A stretch of DNA of 64,000 bases from an uncultured Lachnospiraceae bacterium (GTDB lineage: Bacteria; Bacillota; Clostridia; Lachnospirales; Lachnospiraceae). Position numbers and translations under genes: made by a program. The DNA lies in the NCBI GenBank assembly GCA_947650155.1, contig CANSUS010000002.1, positions 83,981-147,980 of the forward strand, read 5' to 3'. The notes below the pieces were generated by a model. That model worked only from the letters and a program-made list of their open reading frames with translations. It was not told the origin of the DNA and ran no database searches. This document shows positions 27,045-36,161 of this stretch, piece after piece (position 1 is the stretch's first letter; each line of letters starts with the position of its first letter).

Positions 27045-28580
27045 ATGCCGGAATCTTTTGCATCCACAATGACAAGGGAAAAGTTGAATAAACCAGGAAT
27101 TGAAATGCCGTGGGAAAGCCCCGGCAGTCCGTTAAGCGCTATTGGCAGGCCCAAGCCCGCAGAACAGCAGGTAAGCCAGCCGCCAAAGCAGGGAATTGAG
27201 AACGGTTCCTATGTGAGGATTGAGCCGGATAATATGATCGCGTGGCTTTATCTGCTTCCTCCTGCAGAGGGAGAGGAGAAATTCAGTAAAGACGATATTA
27301 TGGGATTTTTGCGTAAAAACGGTGTCGTCCGCGGATTCCATAATTCTAATATTGCTGCAATCGTAAAAAAAGAAGTTTATAATAGAGAAATTAAAGTGGC
27401 GCTTGGAAAAGAAGCGGTAGAAGGCATTGACGGTTATTATGAATATAAATTTGCACCTACTGTTCATAAAGCGCCTGCTGTCAGAGAAGACGGATCTGTC
27501 GATTACACGAGCATGAGTACTTTGCAGAATGTACATAAAGGCGATGTGGTTGCAATTTATCACCACGCTGTACAGGGTGAGGTCGGATATAACATACGCG
27601 GGGCGGAGACAAGAACGAAGCCTGCCAAGGAACTGCCGCCTCTTAGGGGAAAAGGAATTTCGCACGAGCCGGATTCCGATATTTATATTGCTGTTCAGGA
27701 AGGCAAAATTGAGATTAAGGATAATAAGATCGACATTAAAAATACGCATGAAGTGCATGACGATGTGGATCTGATTACAGGAAAAATAGAGTTTTTCGGC
27801 GATATAGAGATCAGTGGAAATGTCAGCGCAGGCGTAATGATACGGGCCGGGCGTAATATTGTAATTAAAGGAACGGTAGAATCCGCCAATTTATTTGCAG
27901 GCGGCGACATTGTTTTAGAGCGCGGCATACAGGGCGGCAAGAAAGCGAAGGTCAGTGCAAGGGGAAGCGTTTTTGCCGATTTTATCGAGCATGCCGAAGT
28001 ATCTGCTAAAGGTGATATCTGCGCCAATATTATTTTAAATTCCAAGCTTTCAGCTGAGGGAAAGGTGAAAGCAACCGGTAAAAAAGGCGTGATTATGGGC
28101 GGATATGTACATGGTCTTATGGGGATAGAGGCCGGTGTGCTTGGCAATGACGCGGAGATCAAGACGAATGTACATGCCGGATATGAACCGGAAGTTTATG
28201 AAAAATATATTGGTATGGCGGCAAAGGAAGAGGCGGCACAGGCAGAACTGAAGACGACAGTCGATACTATGTCCGAGCTTCTCAGAAAGAAACGTCTTCG
28301 CGCCGCGTCTATGACAGAAGGGGAAGAAAAGCGGCTGGCGGAATTAAATAAGAAAAAGGATGAATGTTTTGCCGTTTTGGACGATATCAATCAGGAAAAA
28401 GAAATTTTATCCGGACAGATAGAAAAGGGGAAAGATGCGAAAGTCATTACGGAAGGCGACGTTCACAGGGGCGTTATCGTAGGTGTGGCGGATTCCAAGT
28501 ATATCGTGGAGCGTGATACAAGCTTTATGCAGTATGAATATTTAAACGGTATGGTGGAAGGCACGGTAAGAGTACTGTAG
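27045..28580 (+). CDS. FapA/DUF342-family polymer-forming-type protein
   Basis: A 511-residue protein. After an N-terminal variable region, residues ~60-400 match the DUF342/FapA family (VRGFHNSNIAAIVKK, LITGKIEFFGDIEISGNV, ARGSVFADFIEHAEVSAKGD), ending in a repeating beta-helix. Residues ~385-450 are a charged coiled coil. Members are found in many Firmicutes; some are flagellar- or cell-surface-associated, but a biochemical role is not settled. It precedes folC by 17 bp, so the two may be co-transcribed. GGGGGAAAGG precedes the ATG. Confidence 0.88.
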   Translation: MPESFASTMTREKLNKPGIEMPWESPGSPLSAIGRPKPAEQQVSQPPKQGIENGSYVRIEPDNMIAWLYLLPPAEGEEKFSKDDIMGFLRKNGVVRGFHNSNIAAIVKKEVYNREIKVALGKEAVEGIDGYYEYKFAPTVHKAPAVREDGSVDYTSMSTLQNVHKGDVVAIYHHAVQGEVGYNIRGAETRTKPAKELPPLRGKGISHEPDSDIYIAVQEGKIEIKDNKIDIKNTHEVHDDVDLITGKIEFFGDIEISGNVSAGVMIRAGRNIVIKGTVESANLFAGGDIVLERGIQGGKKAKVSARGSVFADFIEHAEVSAKGDICANIILNSKLSAEGKVKATGKKGVIMGGYVHGLMGIEAGVLGNDAEIKTNVHAGYEPEVYEKYIGMAAKEEAAQAELKTTVDTMSELLRKKRLRAASMTEGEEKRLAELNKKKDECFAVLDDINQEKEILSGQIEKGKDAKVITEGDVHRGVIVGVADSKYIVERDTSFMQYEYLNGMVEGTVRVL

Positions 28581-28597
28581 CATGAATGGAATAAGCA

Positions 28598-29905
28598 GTG
28601 AAAAAAGAAATCAAAACTTATGAGCAGGCAGTAGAATATATTTTAAATATTCCCAAGTTCACAAAGAAAAATGATATGTCTATGACGAAAGCTTTCTTAA
28701 GGGAGTTAGGAAATCCGGAGAAAGAGATGAAGGTCATTCATATTGCAGGCACAAACGGAAAAGGTTCCGTTTGTGCTTATTTGTGTGCAGTTTTGCGAGA
28801 GGCAGGATTTTGCGTCGGTATGTTTACCTCGCCGCATCTTGTAGAAGTCCGTGAACGTTTCAGAGTCAATGGGCAGGAGATAGAAAAAGAGCAGTTTTTG
28901 GATCTTTTTCTGAAGATTTACGAAAAATTGGACGGGGAATACCATCCTACCTTTTTTGAATATATGTTTTTTATTGCCATGCTTTTTTTTAAGGACAAAA
29001 AGGCGGAATATTGTATTCTGGAAACCGGGCTTGGCGGAAGGCTGGATGCAACGAACAGTGTGGAAAAAAAGGAAATTGCCATTATAACGAAGGTGGGATT
29101 TGACCATATGGAGTATTTGGGCAATACCTTGCGGGAGATTGCCGGTGAAAAGGCGGGAATACTGAAAGAAAATACGCCGGTGGTTTATTTCGCAGGCAGA
29201 AAGGAAGTCAATGAAGTCATAGAATCAGAGGCGGAAAAAAAGGGGTGCAGAACCTTTCCGGTTGTGCTGAAACGCGATGCTATTTGCAAAAATACGAATA
29301 AAAGCATTGATTTTTCTTTTCACAGTCGGTATTATGGTTATATTAGACTTGCGCTATCGACCGGCGCCAGGTATCAGGCAGAAAACGCGATGCTTGCGAT
29401 GACGGCGTTAGAAGCGCTTGGTTTAAATAATGCAATTACAAAGACGCAGCTTAAGAAAGGATTTGAGAAAGCCTTTTGGGAAGGCAGAATGGAAGAGATA
29501 AAAAGAGGTGTTTTTGTGGATGGCGCTCATAATGAAGACGGAATAGAGGCTTTTTTAGATACAGCAGGGGAAGACGGCTGTAAGGGGACCAGACTTTTAT
29601 TATTTTCTGCCGTGCGTGATAAGAGAGTGGAAACGATGGTTTCCATGCTGGAGGAAAGCGGGCTTTTTTCGCTGATCGGGACAGCGCCTCTTGCAAACAG
29701 CAGAACAGTAACAGCAGAAGAAATGAAAGACGCTTTAGGACAATATAAAGATTGCAGACATATTTTTTTTGAGACAGTAGAAGGGGCATTTGAAGAAATG
29801 CAGCGGTTAAAAGGCGAGAAGGATCATCTTTACATAGTTGGTTCTTTGTATCTTGTCGGTCAGGTGAAAGCATATATGAGGAGGCAGACAGATGATCAAT
29901 TTTGA
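28598..29905 (+). CDS. folC: Folylpolyglutamate synthase / dihydrofolate synthase
   Basis: A 435-residue Mur-ligase-family enzyme. The P-loop HIAGTNGKGSVCAYLCAVL and the block GMFTSPHLVEVRERFRVNG are diagnostic. Further blocks are ILETGLGGRLDATN and the KVGFDHMEYLGNT switch region. It adds glutamate to dihydropteroate and folates in an ATP-dependent reaction. The start is GTG at 28598 and its ribosome binding site is weak (GGAATAAGCA), consistent with coupling to the upstream FapA-family gene. A 48-codon gene overlaps its 3' end. Confidence 0.95.
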   Translation: MKKEIKTYEQAVEYILNIPKFTKKNDMSMTKAFLRELGNPEKEMKVIHIAGTNGKGSVCAYLCAVLREAGFCVGMFTSPHLVEVRERFRVNGQEIEKEQFLDLFLKIYEKLDGEYHPTFFEYMFFIAMLFFKDKKAEYCILETGLGGRLDATNSVEKKEIAIITKVGFDHMEYLGNTLREIAGEKAGILKENTPVVYFAGRKEVNEVIESEAEKKGCRTFPVVLKRDAICKNTNKSIDFSFHSRYYGYIRLALSTGARYQAENAMLAMTALEALGLNNAITKTQLKKGFEKAFWEGRMEEIKRGVFVDGAHNEDGIEAFLDTAGEDGCKGTRLLLFSAVRDKRVETMVSMLEESGLFSLIGTAPLANSRTVTAEEMKDALGQYKDCRHIFFETVEGAFEEMQRLKGEKDHLYIVGSLYLVGQVKAYMRRQTDDQF

Positions 29906-30038
29906 AGAAGAATTAAAGAAATTCCATCCAAGCCTTGAGGTAGAGGATGTAGAAGAGGCAATATATAATCAGGATTTAACGGATATGGCGGATCTTTTGA
30001 TCAAGATGGTAAAAGAATCAGAGCCGGAAGAAGAATAA
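29892..30038 (+). CDS. Small acidic protein of unknown function
   Basis: A 48-residue protein opening MINFEEELKKFHPSLEVEDV and ending SEPEEE. It overlaps the end of folC by 14 bp; GAGGAGGCAG just upstream within folC is a strong ribosome binding site. The sequence is acidic and predicted helical, with no cysteines or membrane segment. Its tight placement between folC and the TPR gene (10 bp gap) supports it as a real operon member. I do not recognise a named family. Confidence 0.7.
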   Translation: MINFEEELKKFHPSLEVEDVEEAIYNQDLTDMADLLIKMVKESEPEEE

Positions 30039-30048
30039 GGGGTAGCGT

Positions 30049-31461
30049 ATGAATTGTTATTATTGCGGATGCCGCTTATCCGAGCATGATTTTTGTACCG
30101 GATGTGGGGCTGACGTTTCTGTATATAAGAAGATCATGTATTTATCCAATTACCATTACAATGACGGATTGGAAAAGGCATCGGTAAGGGATCTGACGGG
30201 TGCGGTCCGCAGTCTGCGTCAGAGTTTAAAATTCAACAAAAATAATATTGAGGCAAGGAACCTCCTTGGACTTGTATATTTTGAGATGGGCGAGGTAGCG
30301 CCGGCTTTAAGCGAGTGGGTAATCAGTAAGAACCTGCGGCCCAATAAAAATATTGCGGATGATTATATTAATATGATCCAGGCAAATGCAAGCCGTCTGG
30401 AAACGATTAACCAGACAAATAAAAAATTTAATCAGGCGCTTTCTTATTGTCAGCAGGACAGTCTGGATCTGGCTATTATCCAGTTAAAAAAAGTGCTTTC
30501 TCTAAATCCGAGATTTGTGAAAGCGCATCAGCTTCTGGCGCTTCTATATATCAATGACGAGGAATGGGAAAAGGCAAGAAAGGAACTGCGAAAGTGTTAC
30601 CAGATTGACAGGAGCAATACGATTACCCTGCGGTATTTAAAAGAAGTAGACAGCGTGTTTGAAGCGGAGGAGACGCAGAAGTCAGGCGGAAAGAAACGGA
30701 ATATCAGTGAGGAGTCCGTAAAATATCAGAGCGGTAATGAAACGATTATTCAGCCGGTAGGAGGAAAGGAAAAGGGTGGTTTTGCAGCGCTTTTACAGAT
30801 TGGACTGGGAATTATCATCGGAATTGCAGCGGTATGGTTTTTGATTCTGCCTTCCAGAGTACAGGCAGAGCGGACAAAGGTAAATGAGGAACTGAAAAAG
30901 GTCAGCGAACAGTCGGATGCAAAATCTGCAACGATCGACGATTTGAATCAGCAGGTCAGCACTCTGACCACACAGGTTGAAACCATGCAGACACAGATGG
31001 ACAGTTATGAAGGCGTAGACGGTACATTGTCGATTATGGATAAAATGATCCAGGCCATTCAGGCATATATGACTGCTCCCGATGATGCGGTGGCAATAGA
31101 AGAATATTTAGATGCAATCGAGCAAGAGGTTCAGATTGAGGAAACTTCAGAGTCCTTTCAGGCAATGTATGAGCAGCTGCGTAACGAAATTGGTCCTAAA
31201 CTTGCAACGCAGTATTATGATATAGGATATGAAGACTATATGGCCCAAAGGTTTGCAGAGGCGATTCCGAGTCTGGAAAAGGTCGTTCAATATAATTCGG
31301 AAAACGGATATGCCCTGTACTATCTTGGAAATTGCTATAAAGAAGTGGGAGAAATTGAGAAGGCCAAAGAGATTTACAGAAGAGTAATCGCCGAGATTCC
31401 CAATTCAGAAAGACAAAGAAAATCCCAGCAGTTCCTGGATGAACTGGAAAGTATGGAATAG
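30049..31461 (+). CDS. Membrane-anchored TPR protein with N-terminal zinc ribbon
   Basis: A 470-residue protein. It opens with MNCYYCGCRLSEHDFCTGCG, a zinc ribbon with C-x2-C pairs. Several TPR units follow (residues ~40-200, for example FVKAHQLLALLYINDEEWEK). One transmembrane segment (LQIGLGIIIGIAAVWFLIL) lies at ~247-268, then a coiled coil (residues ~275-320). More TPRs end the protein (ALYYLGNCYKEVGEIEKAKE). The zinc ribbon and first TPRs would be cytoplasmic and the second TPR block outside. It is likely a scaffold; function unknown. GGGG precedes the ATG. Confidence 0.88.
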   Translation: MNCYYCGCRLSEHDFCTGCGADVSVYKKIMYLSNYHYNDGLEKASVRDLTGAVRSLRQSLKFNKNNIEARNLLGLVYFEMGEVAPALSEWVISKNLRPNKNIADDYINMIQANASRLETINQTNKKFNQALSYCQQDSLDLAIIQLKKVLSLNPRFVKAHQLLALLYINDEEWEKARKELRKCYQIDRSNTITLRYLKEVDSVFEAEETQKSGGKKRNISEESVKYQSGNETIIQPVGGKEKGGFAALLQIGLGIIIGIAAVWFLILPSRVQAERTKVNEELKKVSEQSDAKSATIDDLNQQVSTLTTQVETMQTQMDSYEGVDGTLSIMDKMIQAIQAYMTAPDDAVAIEEYLDAIEQEVQIEETSESFQAMYEQLRNEIGPKLATQYYDIGYEDYMAQRFAEAIPSLEKVVQYNSENGYALYYLGNCYKEVGEIEKAKEIYRRVIAEIPNSERQRKSQQFLDELESME

Positions 31462-31478
31462 ATTTGAATAACGCTTAC

Positions 31479-31512
31479 AAAAGAGAACATAAAATTTATG
31501 TTCTCTTTTTTC
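31479..31512 (+). terminator. Rho-independent terminator after the TPR gene
   Basis: AAAAGAGAACAT pairs with ATGTTCTCTTTT around an A/T loop, followed by TTC-rich T tract. It closes the FapA-folC-TPR transcription unit ahead of the spoIIA operon. Confidence 0.85.
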
Positions 31513-31638
31513 TTTCCGTGCGTCCGGGATAAGTATAAATAACAATGAAGAAGGGAAGACTAAATGGTAAAATGCAATTGTTTGTGCTTGCACGGTATGC
31601 ACAAATCTAAATAAAGCCGTGCAGAAATGAGGGAAAAG

Positions 31639-31977
31639 ATGGAAAACATGGAAAAGATGGAACAATATTTTAAAGTGATTGATAATTATCTGATGGTAAA
31701 GCTGCCGGAAGAGATTGATCATCATCAGGCAGGATACATAAGCAAAAGCGTGGACAAACTTCTTTTAGAAGGCAGGGCAAACAGTGTTGTATTTGATTTT
31801 GAGGCTACCAGGTTTATGGACAGTTCCGGGATAGGCCTGATTGCCGGACGGTATAAAAAAGTGGTCTGCTTTGACGGAAAGGTCTATGCGATCAATGTGG
31901 ACAAGCATATTAAAAGAATTCTTTACATGTCCGGTTTGGACAAAATGATCGAAATAGTCTGTAAGGAAAAAAATTAG
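31639..31977 (+). CDS. spoIIAA: Anti-sigma F factor antagonist SpoIIAA
   Basis: A 112-residue STAS-domain protein. The conserved phosphorylated-serine segment is [20 protein letters not shown] start at 31639 because GAGGG lies 5 nt before that ATG; a Met at 31627 has no site. Unphosphorylated SpoIIAA releases sigma F from SpoIIAB in the forespore. First gene of a complete spoIIA operon, which shows that the host sporulates. A SigH-type promoter is expected upstream, but none could be recognised with confidence. Confidence 0.95.
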   Translation: MENMEKMEQYFKVIDNYLMVKLPEEIDHHQAGYISKSVDKLLLEGRANSVVFDFEATRFMDSSGIGLIAGRYKKVVCFDGKVYAINVDKHIKRILYMSGLDKMIEIVCKEKN

Positions 31978-31996
31978 AAGAGGGATGGATGGAAAA

Positions 31997-32449
31997 ATGA
32001 ACAGAATGAAAATGGAATTCAGGGCACTATCTGCCAATGAGAGTCTGGCAAGAATGACGGTAGCAGCTTTTATGACGCCGCTAAATCCGACGCTTGAAGA
32101 GATTTCTGATGTAAAAACGGCAGTTTCAGAGGCAGTTACAAATGCGATTATTCATGGATACGGTGAAGACAGAGAATCGGATGAAATGGTGGAAATGAGC
32201 TGTTATATCGAAAAAGACGTTCTCCATGTGACGATCAGCGATGAGGGAGTGGGAATTGAAAATGTGGATAAGGCAATGGAACCTTTATACACTACAAAAC
32301 CGGAATTAGAGCGTTCCGGTATGGGGTTTTCTTTTATGGAAGCGTTTATGGATGAATTATCCGTGGAATCCGAGCCCGGAAAAGGAACTAAGGTACATAT
32401 GATCAAAAAGATCGGTCTTGCGTCCTGGATGGAAAAAGAAGAGGATTAA
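31997..32449 (+). CDS. spoIIAB: Anti-sigma F factor / serine kinase SpoIIAB
   Basis: A 150-residue GHKL-type kinase. Motifs are [19 protein letters not shown] (N box), [20 protein letters not shown] (G1) and [19 protein letters not shown] (G2), closely matching Bacillus SpoIIAB. It binds sigma F and phosphorylates SpoIIAA. The start may be 31997 ([17 protein letters not shown] aligns with known starts) or 31985; I prefer 31997. Lies 19 bp after spoIIAA and 17 bp before sigF. Confidence 0.96.
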   Translation: MNRMKMEFRALSANESLARMTVAAFMTPLNPTLEEISDVKTAVSEAVTNAIIHGYGEDRESDEMVEMSCYIEKDVLHVTISDEGVGIENVDKAMEPLYTTKPELERSGMGFSFMEAFMDELSVESEPGKGTKVHMIKKIGLASWMEKEED

Positions 32450-32466
32450 TAAGCTTTAGGAAAGGC

Positions 32467-33198
32467 ATGGGCATTAGTATGGAAGAAAATGCAGTACTGA
32501 TTTCCAAAGTAAGACAGGGGGATTTGAAGGCAAGGGAAGAACTGATTGAGAACAATCTCGGTCTTGTACATCATATTGTGAAACGGTTTATCGGACGCGG
32601 CGTGGAAAATGAAGATCTGTTCCAAATCGGTACAATTGGGCTGATGAAAGCGATTGATAAATTTGATTTAAGCTATGATGTGAAATTTTCGACTTATGCA
32701 GTGCCTCTTGTAGTAGGGGAAATCAAACGCTTTTTACGGGATGATGGCATGGTGAAGGTCAGCAGGAGCCTGAAAGAAAACGCATGGAAGGCGAAACGGG
32801 CGGCTGAACAGTTTATCAAGGAGAACGGAAGAGAAGCAACGATAGAAGAGATCAGTACAATAACAGATATTCCTGTAGAAGATATTGTGACTGCACTGGA
32901 AGCAAGTGAAGAAGTAGAATCCATTTATAAATCTGTATATCAAAGCGACGGAAGTGAAATCTATTTGGTAGACCAGATTGCGCAAAATTCAAATAAGCAG
33001 GAAGAAATGCTGAACCATATGCTTTTGGAACAACTGTTGGATACGTTAAAGGATGAGGAAAAAGAACTGATAAAGATGCGTTATTTCCAGGAAAAGACCC
33101 AGACAGAAGTGGCAAAAAAACTGGGAATTTCACAGGTGCAGGTATCCCGGATGGAAAAGAAAATTTTAGTGCGGATGCGGATGGAGGTGTTAAAGTAG
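32467..33198 (+). CDS. sigF: RNA polymerase sigma factor SigF (forespore)
   Basis: A 243-residue sigma-70-family factor. Region 2 contains NEDLFQIGTIGLMKAIDKFD and YAVPLVVGEIKRFLRDDGMVK. Region 4 contains EEKELIKMRYFQEKTQTEVA and GISQVQVSRMEKKIL. It directs the first forespore-specific transcription after asymmetric division. Position directly after spoIIAB and the sequence match SigF and not SigG, although both share these signatures. AGGAAAGG precedes the ATG. Confidence 0.94.
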   Translation: MGISMEENAVLISKVRQGDLKAREELIENNLGLVHHIVKRFIGRGVENEDLFQIGTIGLMKAIDKFDLSYDVKFSTYAVPLVVGEIKRFLRDDGMVKVSRSLKENAWKAKRAAEQFIKENGREATIEEISTITDIPVEDIVTALEASEEVESIYKSVYQSDGSEIYLVDQIAQNSNKQEEMLNHMLLEQLLDTLKDEEKELIKMRYFQEKTQTEVAKKLGISQVQVSRMEKKILVRMRMEVLK

Positions 33199-33312
33199 TA
33201 GTTTTAGCCTGACCGGATGGGTCAGGATTTGCTATAGCAAACGCATAGGATTTGTGCTATAATCTTTTATGTTATTTTATATGCCTGTTTCAGCAGGCAG
33301 ATAGGAGTCAGC

Positions 33313-33978
33313 ATGAAAAAATATGAAGCGGTGCTTTTTGATCTGGATGGAACATTATTGGATACTTTGGAAGATTTAAAAGATAGTGTGAATTTTATTA
33401 TGGAAAAATATCAGTTTCCGGCACATACTCTGGATGAAGTGAAAAAAGCGATAGGCAACGGGATTCACAAGTTGATCGAACGGACTGTGCCGGAGGGGAC
33501 GGATGGGAAAACGATTGAGTCGGCATTTTGCGACTTTATGGCTTATTATCAGGAAAACTGTATGGAAAAGACAAAGCCCTATCCGGGTATGGAGGAACTT
33601 CTTCTTCAGCTGAAGGCGGATGGCTGCAAGCTGGCTGTAGTGACCAATAAAGGAAATGCGGCAGTACAGAAAATGATTCCTCATTATTTTCCGGGACTTT
33701 TTGAGACTGCGGTGGGAGCGACAAATGAACAGCCAAAGAAACCGGCGCCGGACATGGTTTATGATGCGCTGAAAAGAATCCGGGTAAAAAAAGAAAATGC
33801 ACTTTTTATAGGAGATTCCCAAGTAGACGTTGAAACAGCGAAAAATGCAGGGATGGATAGTATCCTTGTGACATGGGGCTTCAGGGACAGAGAAACACTT
33901 ATAAAAGCGGGCGCTGTAAATCTGGCAGACAATACGAAAGAGTTGTATGTAAAAATGCAGGATATGCAGGCGGAGTGA
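33313..33978 (+). CDS. HAD-family phosphatase, phosphoglycolate phosphatase-like
   Basis: A 221-residue HAD hydrolase. Motif I is LFDLDGTLLDTLEDLKD, motif II VVTNKGN, motif III the lysine in NEQPKKPAPDMVYDAL, and motif IV FIGDSQVDVETAKNAGMDS. The C1 cap is helical (residues 18-85), as in Gph/PGP enzymes. Substrate cannot be assigned from sequence alone; phosphoglycolate or a related small sugar phosphate is usual for this clade. ATAGGAGTCAGC precedes the ATG. It is a monocistronic unit ending near a strong terminator. Confidence 0.9.
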   Translation: MKKYEAVLFDLDGTLLDTLEDLKDSVNFIMEKYQFPAHTLDEVKKAIGNGIHKLIERTVPEGTDGKTIESAFCDFMAYYQENCMEKTKPYPGMEELLLQLKADGCKLAVVTNKGNAAVQKMIPHYFPGLFETAVGATNEQPKKPAPDMVYDALKRIRVKKENALFIGDSQVDVETAKNAGMDSILVTWGFRDRETLIKAGAVNLADNTKELYVKMQDMQAE

Positions 33979-34070
33979 CAGGAATGGACCAATATTGACA
34001 CAATAGACACAATATGAACACAATATTAATAAAATATTAATAAAATTATTAAGTAATGGAAAAAAGAAAA

Positions 34071-34126
34071 AATAAGAAGCTAAAAAGGTTGATAAATACG
34101 GCGCTTTTTAGCTTCTTATTTTTTTA
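34071..34126 (+). terminator. Strong rho-independent terminator after the HAD phosphatase
   Basis: A perfect 17-bp stem (34071-34087 with 34104-34120) carries the core AAGAAGCTAAAAAG/CTTTTTAGCTTCTT, a 16-nt loop and a T tract. The surrounding 360-bp gap (33979-34338) otherwise holds short AT repeats (CAATATTAATAAAATATTAA) and no supported gene. Confidence 0.9.
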
Positions 34127-34338
34127 AGATTTATGAATTGTATGGATAAGAATACAATTTTGCACAAAAATGTTCACAAATTGGACACAAATTCACGATA
34201 TCCTTAAAGAGCTTTCAGAGAAGAACCAGGAGCAGAATCCAAGTTACAGGTTTAGAGCCGGAGACGCAGGTGAAGCTTGCAGGCTTTTTTGAAAAAGTAG
34301 AAATTGCACAGCAGGATGTGCACGAGGAGGAAAAAAAG

Positions 34339-34692
34339 ATGAAGAAAAAAGTTTGTATGTTAGGATTAGCATTGTCACTTTCCATGTTTGGATTAGTAGC
34401 ATGCGGAGAGAATTCAGAGGAAAATAACCAGCCTACAGTAGAGGCAAGTGTAGAAAACAATGAAAATGAATCTACACCGGTTCAGGGAGAGGAAACTCCG
34501 GTTGATGCAGAGAACGCAGACGCAGAAAATGTAGAAGATACAGAAAGTTCCGTTGCAGAAACAGCTGAGACATCTACTGAGGAAGTAGAAACGTCTACTG
34601 AGGAAGTAGAAACGTCTACTGAGGAAGCAGAAACGTCTACAGAAGAAGCAGAAACATCTACTGAAGAAGCTTCAACAACAGCAGCTGAATAA
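34339..34692 (+). CDS. Small lipoprotein with TSTEEV/A repeats
   Basis: A 117-residue protein. The start ATG 34339 follows GAGGAGGAAAAAAAG; a longer frame from 34270 would bury the signal peptide. It has a lipoprotein signal (KKKVCMLGLALSLSMFGLVAC) with the lipobox LVAC. The mature part is highly acidic and intrinsically disordered. It ends in about five tandem ETSTEEV/ETSTEEA heptads encoded by 21-bp DNA repeats. The repeats could change in number by slippage or recombination. No enzyme domain; probably surface exposed. It has its own terminator. Confidence 0.88.
   Translation: MKKKVCMLGLALSLSMFGLVACGENSEENNQPTVEASVENNENESTPVQGEETPVDAENADAENVEDTESSVAETAETSTEEVETSTEEVETSTEEAETSTEEAETSTEEASTTAAE
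34565..34671 (+). repeat. 21-bp tandem repeat inside the lipoprotein gene
   Basis: About five near-identical units (GAAACGTCTACTGAGGAAGT-like) encode the ETSTEE heptads. The last two units carry synonymous changes, so the array is partly decayed. Confidence 0.85.
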
Positions 34693-34701
34693 ATCATAAA
34701 T

Positions 34702-34742
34702 AAAAAAAACGGTATGGCCATGCGGCTGTACCGTTTTTTTTA
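34702..34742 (+). terminator. Rho-independent terminator after the lipoprotein gene
   Basis: AAAACGGTA pairs with TACCGTTTT around GGCCATGCGGC-like loop, followed by TTTT. The A-run before the stem makes it potentially bidirectional. Confidence 0.85.
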
Positions 34743-34760
34743 TATTCGGAAACGTAAACT

Positions 34761-34793
34761 GTATTTGTATAATTTTAAATTATTTACAAATAC
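34761..34793. promoter_or_regulatory. Palindrome upstream of the spoVA genes
   Basis: GTATTTGTA at 34761-34769 is a perfect inverted copy of TACAAATAC at 34785-34793, with an AT-rich near-palindromic centre. It lies 107 bp before the chosen spoVAB start and may be an operator or a start-site element. No clear SigG promoter could be recognised. Confidence 0.45.
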
Positions 34794-34900
34794 TAACAGC
34801 ACTGTAAATGAGAGTAAAAAACATGGAAGTGAAAAGGTTGAAAGAAAAACGCTTTCAACTATTGATTTTGAGTCCGCTGAAGCGGACATGGGGTATAAAA

Positions 34901-35386
34901 ATGTGGAAAGTGATATTTTTGGCAGCTGTAAGCTGTAGTGCAGGTTTCCTTGCGGCCGGAGGCGTATTTACCGTTTTGATTACGGTTGGGTTAGTTCCCC
35001 GGTTTGCAGGAAAAACACATACAGGCAGAAAGGTAATGCTGTATGAAGATTTTGTCATAGCAGGTACGATTACGGGATGTATCTTAAGCGTATTTGGAAG
35101 GTACTGCCAGTTTGGGAGTTTTATTTTGAAAAATGGGATTATGAGTGAAACGGCGTGGACGATTGCCGGCAACATCATTTTGCTTATTGCAGGTGTCTTT
35201 TCAGGAATTTTTATCGGATGCTTTGCCCTTGCCATTGCAGAAATGCTCAATACAATTCCTATTTTTGCAAGACGAATCGGTTTTAGGCATGGACTTGGAA
35301 TCGCAATTCTTTTTATGGCGCTTGGAAAGCTTACCGGTTCACTGCTTTATTTTATAGAGGGCGTATACCGCTATGGCGGCCGTTAA
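34901..35386 (+). CDS. spoVAB: Stage V sporulation protein AB
   Basis: A 161-residue membrane protein with four hydrophobic segments. It resembles Bacillus SpoVAB: GFLAAGGVFTVLITVGLVPR, then LYEDFVIAGTITGCILSVFG, and IAEMLNTIPIFARRIGF near the end. Start at 34901 (MWKVIFLAAV) places the first TM at the N-terminus as in other SpoVAB proteins; an extension to 34808 adds a basic tail of doubtful value. SpoVA proteins form the dipicolinic acid channel of the spore inner membrane. Here it precedes spoVAA, the reverse of the Bacillus subtilis order. Confidence 0.85.
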   Translation: MWKVIFLAAVSCSAGFLAAGGVFTVLITVGLVPRFAGKTHTGRKVMLYEDFVIAGTITGCILSVFGRYCQFGSFILKNGIMSETAWTIAGNIILLIAGVFSGIFIGCFALAIAEMLNTIPIFARRIGFRHGLGIAILFMALGKLTGSLLYFIEGVYRYGGR

Positions 35387-35431
35387 GGTTTAGGAGCCGC
35401 AAAGAAGACAGGGAAAGGGAAATAAACGCGT

Positions 35432-36052
35432 ATGGCACAGACAGAAGTTTATATTAAAATGGAACAGAATACAGAAGTCATGGAGCCGGATGTGTTCTTA
35501 AAGGATATTGCAGATATTGTGTGTAATGATTCTAATACCGCAGCCAAGGTAAAAGCAATTAAGGTGCATAAATTTAAGGAAAATGAAGCACAGAAGGTGG
35601 TGATCAGCCTGACCAGAATTATCACGCTCATTCAGGAGGCCTGTCCTGATGTATCAGTACAGAACATCGGGGAAAAAGATGCTTTGGTAGAGATTGTAAA
35701 TGTAAACAGACATAAAGGTTTTTTACAGACATTAAAGATTATTTTTGTGGCGGCAGTCAGTTTTTTTGGGACGGCATTTACGATTATGGCGTACCATAAT
35801 GATATCGGCATTGCGGATATTTTTGAAAAGTTCTATATTATGGTAATGGGAAATCCGGGAAATTCGGCAGTTTTGGAAATTTTTTATTCAATAGGGCTTT
35901 CTCTTGGCATTATTATATTCTTTAATCATATCGGTCCGAGAAGACTGACAAAAGATCCAACGCCGATCGAAGTAGAGATGCGTATTTATGAAGAGGATGT
36001 AAATAAAGCTCTGATAGAAACAGCAAGCAGGGAAGGAAAAGAAGAAACATAA
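35432..36052 (+). CDS. spoVAA: Stage V sporulation protein AA
   Basis: A 206-residue protein, the same length as Bacillus SpoVAA. The first ~100 residues are a soluble domain (TEVYIKMEQNTEVMEPD, ACPDVSVQNIGEKDALVEIV). Two transmembrane segments follow, and then YSIGLSLGIIIFFNHIGPRR and DPTPIEVEMRIYEEDVNKAL, which align well with the Bacillus C-terminus. It works with SpoVAB and SpoVAC in dipicolinate movement across the spore inner membrane. Confidence 0.9.
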   Translation: MAQTEVYIKMEQNTEVMEPDVFLKDIADIVCNDSNTAAKVKAIKVHKFKENEAQKVVISLTRIITLIQEACPDVSVQNIGEKDALVEIVNVNRHKGFLQTLKIIFVAAVSFFGTAFTIMAYHNDIGIADIFEKFYIMVMGNPGNSAVLEIFYSIGLSLGIIIFFNHIGPRRLTKDPTPIEVEMRIYEEDVNKALIETASREGKEET

Positions 36053-36161
36053 GCTGTCTGCTTAAAAGAAGTCCGGTTTAAAATTTCAGTATAGATGTAA
36101 GATAATTGGTATAAAAATACAGTAAATACAGAAGTAAATAAAAAAGGAGAAATGTTGCGAA

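Noticed and set aside
34021..34070. An insertion-sequence end or satellite in the AATATTAATAAAATATT tract
   Set aside because: It is a short AT-rich repetition without terminal inverted repeats, target duplication or a transposase.
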